Shown here: one piece after another, positions 1 to 6,302 of the stretch
Position numbering within the stretch: the first letter of the stretch is position 1
How the letters are laid out: every line of letters starts with the position of its first letter
Source of the DNA: Caldifarciminota bacterium
GTDB lineage: Bacteria; Hydrothermota; Tepidihabitantia; Tepidihabitantales; CAIPLT01
Direction: 5' to 3'
Assembly (NCBI GenBank): GCA_025061975.1
Contig: JANXBB010000247.1
Span: 1 to 6,302, forward strand
DNA length: 6,302 nucleotides
The notes under the pieces: model-generated
Database searches by the model: none
Told to the model about the DNA's origin: nothing
Seen by the model: the letters and a program-made list of their open reading frames with translations, nothing else
Program-made: the position numbers and the translations under genes

Positions 1-1
1 A

Positions 2-637
2 TTACTTTCGCTTTATTACCATAATAAAAGAAATTTTTTAATAGGACTTGGAGTTGTTGGTGCTATTGTTGTGGCGTTAATTATTGGACTTAGTAGTCGT
101 GGAGGCGAACACCCCGAAGTTCAATTGCGTTTTACTGAAGCCTTAGGGATTTATTCTATGGCACAGAGCCCTGAGGAGTACAATGCAGCTGAAGAAAGGT
201 TTTTGGAATTTACCCGGCGTTTTGGCGGACATTACTTAGTAGGAAAAGCTCATTTTTATTTAGGAAACATCAACTATACTCGAGGCGATTTTAAGAAAGC
301 ACAAGAATATTTTGAGCGCGCCTATAAAAAATTAAAAAACGATCTTGTATTAGGACCAGCTTCACTTATGGGAATTGCGAATTGTTTCGAGGAAATGCAA
401 AACCTCAAAAAGGCTGCTGATATTTATTTAAAAGTCTATAATCGCTATAAAAAATCGCAACTTGCACCCGAGGCTCTTCTTGCTTGTGGTCGATGTTATA
501 AGCTTTTAGGAAATTATGAATTAGCCGAGAAAATATATGAGCGCGCTCTTAAAGAATTTGAACCCGGAGAAAATGCCGAAAAAGCTCGCGCGGAACTTGC
601 TTATATAAGAGCGCTTAAAAATAAAATCAAAAGTTAA
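2..637 (+). CDS. Membrane-anchored TPR protein, 5'-truncated by the window edge
   Basis: The reading frame is open from base 2, so the gene starts before the window. The GTG at 71 lies inside a predicted transmembrane helix and is not a credible start. The visible N-terminal part has a basic stretch (HNKRN) and then one hydrophobic helix, about codons 12-30, rich in Gly, Val, Ile and Ala. This suggests an N-in, single-pass anchor with the rest outside the cytoplasm. About 190 residues follow, with at least three tetratricopeptide repeats, beginning near HYLVGKAHFYLGN, GPASLMGIANCFEE and APEALLACGRCYKLLGNY; each has the small-residue/Tyr/Ala helix-turn-helix pattern. TPRs are protein-binding scaffolds. 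An anchored TPR protein of this layout resembles YfgM-like or BamD/YbgF-like envelope proteins in general form, but I cannot assign a specific function. It ends with TAA, which overlaps the stop of the convergent amidohydrolase gene by four bases. Confidence 0.85.
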   Translation, partial: LLSLYYHNKRNFLIGLGVVGAIVVALIIGLSSRGGEHPEVQLRFTEALGIYSMAQSPEEYNAAEERFLEFTRRFGGHYLVGKAHFYLGNINYTRGDFKKAQEYFERAYKKLKNDLVLGPASLMGIANCFEEMQNLKKAADIYLKVYNRYKKSQLAPEALLACGRCYKLLGNYELAEKIYERALKEFEPGENAEKARAELAYIRALKNKIKS

Positions 638-2115
638 TTTTTAGTAAAGACTTTTTTACCACGATAAAAAACACTAACTACGGTATTATCAACTGTTGCC
701 AAGGGATCTTTTTCTAATACAATAAAATTAGCTTCATAATTCAGCTTTAGCGCACCAATTCGGTTTTCAGCAAAAATCCCATAAGCTCCGTTAACTGAAA
801 ACATTTTCATAGCCTCAAGTATTGATATTCGCGCTTCCGGATTTGGATGGTAAACTGCCGATTTAATGCCTAACAATGGATTTAGGGGCGTAACTGGAGC
901 ATCTGAGCCTCCTAAAACTTTGATTCCATGCGAAATAAGTTTTGCTAAATGATTTGTTGACCGCCAGCGCTCACCTAGACGAATTGCATATAATTTTTCT
1001 GGACCACCCCAAAAATATTCGAAGGCCGGTTGAGCGGAAACTAATAATCCTAAATCTTTAATTCGCTGAATAAGTGTATCATTTAATAATTCACAATGTT
1101 CAATACGGTGCCGGTAAGTGTTGCTTTTTATAATTTTTTCCCAAACTCTTACTACTTGATCAATGGCTCGATCACCGATTGCGTGGACTGCGGTTTGTAA
1201 ACCTTCACTTTCTGCCGCTTTAAAGAAATTCTCTAATTCCTGGTCAGAAAGATATAAAATGCCATTTGTGTGCGGTTCGTCATTGTAATTATCAAAAATT
1301 GCCGCGGTATGTGAACCAAACGAACCATCAATTAAAATACATCCACCAATTCGCTTAAGTCCTAATTTTTTAACTCGATTAATATTCTGTGTTTGGTAGA
1401 ATGGCACAACTTCTATTGGAAAACTTGCTAAATTTTCTACTAATAGTTCACACGACTCGGAATCTTCTTCTGAGCCGAGCATTGTTACTAATGTTGTTAT
1501 ACCAGAGGCTAAAGCGTCGTTTAATGTGATGCGAAATGCTTTAAGTCTAAGATCAGGTGAAATAAACTTTAAGAATGTTTTATAAGTATATTCGTAAATA
1601 TTTCCTTTAAGAATACCGGTTTGGAATGAAAATTTATCAGATTGCGGTAACAATTTAAGAGCAGCACTGTTTACTGAAGCTGAATGCATATCAGCGCGGA
1701 AAATAATTATCGGGTAAGAAAAACCAATCCGGTCAATTTCGTCTTTGTATATGTAGCGTCTTTCTTTAATTTTTTCGGGCTCAAAATTATAGCAAAACAA
1801 AAATCCCACTTGTTGAGTTAACGATTGGTGCGCAGCTATTATTTCTAAAATTTCCGCAATTGATTGGGCATCGGAAAGATCCGGGAATATCTTTTGAAGT
1901 CCATAAAGCAATATATGAGTATGAGAGTCAATAAAGCCCGGAACAATAAAATAAGAAGAAAATTCTATTTTGGGTAAACTTAATAGGGGAGAGGCTGCAA
2001 AAAGGGTTTTAATTCTACCATTATCAACTAACATTGCACAATACGACTGATTTTCCTCGTCCATTGTATAAATCCTTTGTGCTTCAATTATATACGTAGA
2101 CGGTAAATCAGACAT
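634..2115 (-). CDS. YtcJ-type metal-dependent amidohydrolase (amidohydrolase family 3)
   Basis: The product (493 aa) is a predicted cytoplasmic zinc-type hydrolase of the TIM-barrel amidohydrolase superfamily. Visible landmarks are PGFIDSHTH (metal ligands His65 and His67), the RADMHSASVNSAAL segment (about 140-153), IDGSFGSHTAAI (262-273), VHAIGDRA with His311, HRIEHCELLN with His340, and GGSDAPVTPLNP with Asp405. The C-terminal strand ends in a small beta domain (VVSVFYRGKKVF). The family includes N-substituted formamide deformylase and many enzymes of unknown substrate, so the substrate cannot be named. One oddity is Cys259, in GGCILIDGS, where many relatives have Lys in a K-I-F-x-D-G motif. 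I chose the ATG at 2115 over the in-frame TTG at 2133: neither has a Shine-Dalgarno, ATG is the commoner start, and the shared family sequence begins just after it. It overlaps the end of the methyltransferase gene by 8 bases, so the two are probably co-transcribed and translationally coupled. Confidence 0.9.
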   Translation of the reverse strand: MSDLPSTYIIEAQRIYTMDEENQSYCAMLVDNGRIKTLFAASPLLSLPKIEFSSYFIVPGFIDSHTHILLYGLQKIFPDLSDAQSIAEILEIIAAHQSLTQQVGFLFCYNFEPEKIKERRYIYKDEIDRIGFSYPIIIFRADMHSASVNSAALKLLPQSDKFSFQTGILKGNIYEYTYKTFLKFISPDLRLKAFRITLNDALASGITTLVTMLGSEEDSESCELLVENLASFPIEVVPFYQTQNINRVKKLGLKRIGGCILIDGSFGSHTAAIFDNYNDEPHTNGILYLSDQELENFFKAAESEGLQTAVHAIGDRAIDQVVRVWEKIIKSNTYRHRIEHCELLNDTLIQRIKDLGLLVSAQPAFEYFWGGPEKLYAIRLGERWRSTNHLAKLISHGIKVLGGSDAPVTPLNPLLGIKSAVYHPNPEARISILEAMKMFSVNGAYGIFAENRIGALKLNYEANFIVLEKDPLATVDNTVVSVFYRGKKVFTKN

Positions 2116-3448
2116 TGCGAACAATTTGGGCAATTAGTTCTATATGATAAGTTTGCGGAAACATATCAACTAAAGTGCAATTACTAAGTTGATAGTGATA
2201 CTTCGATAAAAATACCAGATCACGAGTAAAAGTAGTCGGATTACATGAAATATAAATAATTGTTGTTGGCCTTAACTGAACAATTTTTTCTAACACTGTT
2301 TTTTCACATCCTTTACGGGGTGGATCAATAATTACCGTATCAATGTCTTTAAAGTCACTAATTACATTTTTAACATCTTGAGCAATAAACTCGATATTGT
2401 TAACATTATTAAGTTGGGCATTAGTTCGGGCGTCAGCTATTGCTTCAGAATTAATTTCAATCCCCCAAATCCGTTTTGCTTTATCACTTATTGCAATTGA
2501 TAAGACACCAACTCCGCAGTATAAATCTAAAATATTTGTTGCATCAGTTAGATAGCTTCGTAAGATATTTATTAGATTCGCTAATTGATATGTATTTATT
2601 TGAAAGAACGATGTAGCAGAAATTCGGAATGTCCAATTTAATATCTTTTCATAATAAAATTCTTGACCGTAGAGAATTTTGGTTTGACTTCCTAAGATCC
2701 GGTTTGTTCTATCCGGATTAATATTTTGATTAATACCGACAATGTTAGAAAATTCGTCAGGAAGTTCTTTATAAATGCGGGGGCTCAACTTGTGTGTTCG
2801 GGTCACAAAAATAATTAATATTTCATTTGTGTTAATTCCACCCCGAAGAATAACGTGACGTAAATTTCCCGAATGCTCTTTTTCGTTATAGATTGGTTCT
2901 TGCGATTTGAATATTGACTTTTTAATTTTTTTAAGAATTTGGTCAAAAACGGGTAGATGAAGGAGGCAGATTTCAATATCAACCACGTCATGGGTTTTTC
3001 GCGCATAATATCCGATTTTGGGTGGTGCTTCCGATAACGGAAACTGACTTTTATTTCGATATCTAAAAGGAATCGAAGGAATAATAGAAAAAGTCCCATG
3101 CCAATTAATCTGCCCGTGGCGCATCAATATTTCTTTAACAATATCTTTCTTTATTGTAAGCTGGCCCTCGTAAGTTATATGCTGCCAATCGCAACCACCA
3201 CATTTTGTAAAATAAGGACATTGGGGTTCGATTCGAAGTGGTGAAGGTGTTATAATTTTGTTTATTTTAGCTACTCCGTAATGTTTTTTTTCTTCCGTAA
3301 GGACTAATTCTAATTCATCGCTTAGTGCCGCATATGGAACAAAAACTTTCAGGCCATTGCAATCTGTAATTCCGAAACCACCATAGACTAACTTATCAAT
3401 TTTTCCTTTAAAAATAATCTTTTTTGAATTTTTTACTGACCGAGACAT
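2108..3448 (-). CDS. rlmD: RlmD/TrmA-family RNA (uracil-C5)-methyltransferase
   Basis: The product (446 aa) is an SAM-dependent enzyme that makes 5-methyluridine in RNA, most likely 23S rRNA (RlmD/RumA type). An N-terminal TRAM domain (about 12-68, with LVYGGFGIT) is followed by a 4Fe-4S ligand set, Cys77, Cys83 and Cys86 (CPYFTKCGGC), plus Cys161. The methyltransferase half has SFFQIN (280-285), the SAM-binding motif DLYCGVG (308-314), an acidic Glu331 after the second strand, and DPPRKG (375-380). The catalytic nucleophile is Cys402 in SCNPTT and the probable base is Glu437 in HIE. All key residues are present and the length is normal. Whether the target is rRNA U1939, U747 or tRNA U54 cannot be decided from sequence alone; the Fe-S cluster and TRAM domain favour an rRNA enzyme. 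The gene starts at the only plausible ATG, 21 bases after the lptE-like stop. A GAAGAGA stretch lies about 15 bases upstream of the ATG, too far to be a good ribosome site. Confidence 0.93.
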   Translation of the reverse strand: MSRSVKNSKKIIFKGKIDKLVYGGFGITDCNGLKVFVPYAALSDELELVLTEEKKHYGVAKINKIITPSPLRIEPQCPYFTKCGGCDWQHITYEGQLTIKKDIVKEILMRHGQINWHGTFSIIPSIPFRYRNKSQFPLSEAPPKIGYYARKTHDVVDIEICLLHLPVFDQILKKIKKSIFKSQEPIYNEKEHSGNLRHVILRGGINTNEILIIFVTRTHKLSPRIYKELPDEFSNIVGINQNINPDRTNRILGSQTKILYGQEFYYEKILNWTFRISATSFFQINTYQLANLINILRSYLTDATNILDLYCGVGVLSIAISDKAKRIWGIEINSEAIADARTNAQLNNVNNIEFIAQDVKNVISDFKDIDTVIIDPPRKGCEKTVLEKIVQLRPTTIIYISCNPTTFTRDLVFLSKYHYQLSNCTLVDMFPQTYHIELIAQIVRNV

Positions 3449-3469
3449 AAATTAAAAAAGATATCTCTT

Positions 3470-3952
3470 CTACCAACTTACCGTAACCTTTTTTACTATT
3501 TCTTGGGAAAGTTTTTTTGTAGCTTTGCGAATTCCAATATCTTCAGTTTCCTGATTAACATTATATGTTGCCCAACCTGTAAGGTTTCCTGAATAAACAA
3601 CTTTGGACTCTTCGGTTGTATTATCTTTAATAGTTACTGAAGCATTAATAGATATTTGATATGTATACACTTCTTGATCGGCAGTATATGTTTGTGCAGT
3701 TCGTTCGTAATTAGTGATTTGGCACTCAATAATTAGTTGAGCTTTGTTTTCCGGGACAATTTTTAAATTGGACTCAGATTTTATACACGAAACTAACTCA
3801 TCAAAAAGAATTTCTTCAAGTCCGGCTTTAACTGTACGATTACTAATTACCGGCGAGGCAACTGATGTGTACGGACTTAATATCGGGGGCTTTAATGAAT
3901 AGCCGCATCCAATAATTATAAAAGCCCAAATAAAATTCCATATTGATTTCAT
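3470..3952 (-). CDS. lptE: LptE-like LPS-assembly outer-membrane lipoprotein
   Basis: The product (160 aa) begins with a very short lipoprotein signal peptide: Lys2, a hydrophobic core, and a lipobox I-I-G-C with the lipidated Cys16. The mature part starts CGYSL, the usual opening of LptE proteins, and continues with the family pattern of a strand ending in NRT, a GLEEILFDELV helix, a LKIVPENKAQLIIECQI strand pair, then Tyr-rich strands (QEVYTYQISINASVTIKD) and a C-terminal amphipathic helix (IRKATKKLSQEIVKKV). In known systems LptE plugs the LptD barrel and helps insert lipopolysaccharide into the outer membrane. LptD is not in this window. Assignment rests on the CGYSL start and overall layout, since the family is very divergent; an unrelated small outer-membrane lipoprotein is the alternative. 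The gene is first of a three-gene unit with the methyltransferase and the amidohydrolase, and is driven by the strong promoter at 3960-3989. Confidence 0.82.
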   Translation of the reverse strand: MKSIWNFIWAFIIIGCGYSLKPPILSPYTSVASPVISNRTVKAGLEEILFDELVSCIKSESNLKIVPENKAQLIIECQITNYERTAQTYTADQEVYTYQISINASVTIKDNTTEESKVVYSGNLTGWATYNVNQETEDIGIRKATKKLSQEIVKKVTVSW

Positions 3953-3959
3953 TGTCTTT

Positions 3960-3989
3960 ATTATACCATTAAAATTTACTTTAAGTCAA
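3960..3989 (-). promoter_or_regulatory. Strong sigma-70 type promoter for the lptE-rlmD-amidohydrolase unit
   Basis: On the minus strand there is a -35 box TTGACT (3984-3989), an 18-base spacer, and a perfect -10 box TATAAT (3960-3965). The -10 is preceded by TGG, which makes it an extended -10 (TGGTATAAT). Only seven bases, AAAGACA, separate the -10 from the lptE ATG. Transcription normally begins about 6-8 bases after the -10, so the predicted start falls on the last one or two bases before the ATG or on its A. The mRNA would be leaderless or nearly so. This is inferred from consensus matching and has not been measured. Confidence 0.8.
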
Positions 3990-4009
3990 CTAAATAAGAA
4001 TATTGACTT
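3983..4009. repeat. Inverted repeat spanning the two divergent -35 boxes
   Basis: AAGTCAA (3983-3989) and TTGACTT (4003-4009) are perfect 7-base inverted arms separated by 13 bases, with arm centres 20 bp apart, about two helical turns. Each arm contains the -35 hexamer of one of the divergent promoters. The simplest reading is that the symmetry just reflects two promoters facing away from each other. The same geometry would also suit a dimeric regulator that covers both -35 boxes. Confidence 0.6.
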
Positions 4010-4031
4010 TATTGCAAATTTTTATTATTTT
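4003..4031 (+). promoter_or_regulatory. Probable promoter for the small membrane protein gene
   Basis: TTGACT (4003-4008) is followed, after 17 bases, by TATTTT (4026-4031), six bases before the ATG at 4038. An overlapping TATTAT (4023-4028) is a better hexamer but gives only a 14-base spacer. No Shine-Dalgarno exists between the -10 region and the ATG, and the leader is almost pure A/T. Either -10 choice places the start of transcription at or within a few bases of the ATG. It is weaker than the opposing lptE promoter. Confidence 0.5.
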
Positions 4032-4037
4032 TTGTTT

Positions 4038-4412
4038 ATGACCGACGAAACACGACGTATTTTATCAGCGATTGGATATATTCCTTTTTTGTTCTTTGTT
4101 CCACTTTATTTTTGTAAAGATAGCGAAGAATGTAAATTCCACGGTAGACAAAGCTTAATCTTGCTTTTGGTGTACATAATTTTGTCATTGTCCTTATGGT
4201 TAATTAGTGTTATTTTTAAATTCATATTCGGCAACATTCCATTATTAGGATTTTTATTTAAATTTTTAGGATGGCTGTTACATAACTTCTTAGGCGGAAT
4301 CTTAGGTTTTGTCTACATCATTTTAGTCATTGTATGCATAATTTTTACACTTTCCGGAACCAAATGGGAAATACCAATAATCGCTAAATACGCCAAAACC
4401 ACAAACCTATAA
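4038..4412 (+). CDS. Small multi-pass membrane protein, DUF4870/Tic20-like
   Basis: The product (124 aa) is mostly hydrophobic, with predicted membrane segments at about 9-26, 38-60, 66-84 and 86-106; the middle two may be partly re-entrant because GNIPLLGFLFKFLGWLLHNFLGG is rich in Gly and aromatics. The segment CKFHGRQSLILLL (32-44) matches the F-H-x-R-Q signature found between the first two helices of DUF4870-type proteins. The short tail SGTKWEIPIIAKYAK also resembles that family, whose biochemical role is unknown. I start it at the ATG at 4038. An in-frame TTG two codons earlier (4032) would sit against the -10 box and adds only two residues. The gene ends with tandem stops TAATAA. It stands alone, divergent from lptE and convergent with guaB. 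Confidence 0.8.
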   Translation: MTDETRRILSAIGYIPFLFFVPLYFCKDSEECKFHGRQSLILLLVYIILSLSLWLISVIFKFIFGNIPLLGFLFKFLGWLLHNFLGGILGFVYIILVIVCIIFTLSGTKWEIPIIAKYAKTTNL

Positions 4413-4501
4413 TAACCCTTTCCCTACTTCTGATAATTTATCTTATGTAAACTAAGTTGTAGGTTTTTATTATAGTGAGTTTGGGACGTGTCCTCTATTT
4501 G
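4413..4501. other. Gap between convergent genes, with weak terminator candidates
   Basis: This 89-base gap separates the ends of the membrane protein gene and guaB. For the plus strand, CCTAC (4423-4427) can pair with GTAGG (4459-4463), followed directly by TTTTT; alternatively AAACCTA (4403-4409) pairs with TAGGTTT (4460-4466). Both have short stems and long loops, so neither is a convincing intrinsic terminator. A G+C-rich near-palindrome, GGACGTGTCC (4484-4493), stands out in the AT-rich surroundings. I see no ORF or RNA gene here. Confidence 0.35.

Positions 4502-6302
<1,801 letters not shown>

Noticed and set aside
71..73. GTG as start of the TPR protein
   Set aside because: The frame is open to base 2 and this codon splits a clear transmembrane helix, so the gene begins upstream of the window.
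644..659. Possible hairpin GTAAA/TTTAC near the convergent stops
   Set aside because: The five-base A/T-rich stem lies inside the amidohydrolase coding sequence and is too weak to be a terminator.
2131..2133. TTG (minus) as start of the amidohydrolase
   Set aside because: It has no Shine-Dalgarno and adds six residues outside the family pattern; the ATG at 2115 is a better start codon and still overlaps the upstream gene.
2815..3099. A 94-codon open frame on the minus strand
   Set aside because: It lies wholly inside the methyltransferase gene in another frame, has a biased composition and shows no domain.
4032..4034. TTG as start of the small membrane protein
   Set aside because: It abuts the predicted -10 box, so it would hardly be transcribed, and an ATG follows two codons later.

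Overview
This window looks like ordinary chromosomal housekeeping DNA from an AT-rich (by eye roughly 35-38% G+C), diderm (Gram-negative-type) bacterium. The diderm call rests on an LptE-like outer-membrane lipoprotein. The base composition and the lack of Shine-Dalgarno sequences would suit a poorly sampled lineage such as a candidate phylum (a WOR-3-type bacterium is a guess). Nothing here fixes the taxon. I see no mobile element, CRISPR array, tRNA, rRNA or phage gene.

Layout. (1) Positions 2-637 (+) hold the C-terminal part of a membrane-anchored TPR protein that begins before the window. (2) Positions 634-3952 (-) are a three-gene unit read in the order lptE-like lipoprotein, RlmD/TrmA-type rRNA or tRNA uracil-C5 methyltransferase, YtcJ-type metal-dependent amidohydrolase. 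Its last stop codon interlocks with the stop of the TPR gene. (3) Positions 3953-4037 are a compact divergent control region with two back-to-back promoters whose -35 boxes form an inverted repeat. Both promoters lie so close to their ATGs that the mRNAs are predicted to be leaderless or nearly so. (4) Positions 4038-4412 (+) encode a small DUF4870-like multi-pass membrane protein. (5) Positions 4413-4501 are a short gap between convergent genes. (6) Positions 4502-6302 (-) hold an OsmC-family protein, cut by the window end, followed by guaB (IMP dehydrogenase) with an ATGA stop/start overlap.

The genes do not form one pathway. lptE serves outer-membrane LPS assembly, the methyltransferase serves RNA modification, guaB serves guanine nucleotide synthesis and OsmC probably serves peroxide or thiol chemistry. 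Their pairing looks like compact operon packing. The most interesting signals are regulatory: the divergent leaderless promoter pair, the absence of a usable Shine-Dalgarno at all five internal starts, and a Cys in the amidohydrolase where relatives usually have a Lys. I found no convincing previously undescribed multi-gene system.
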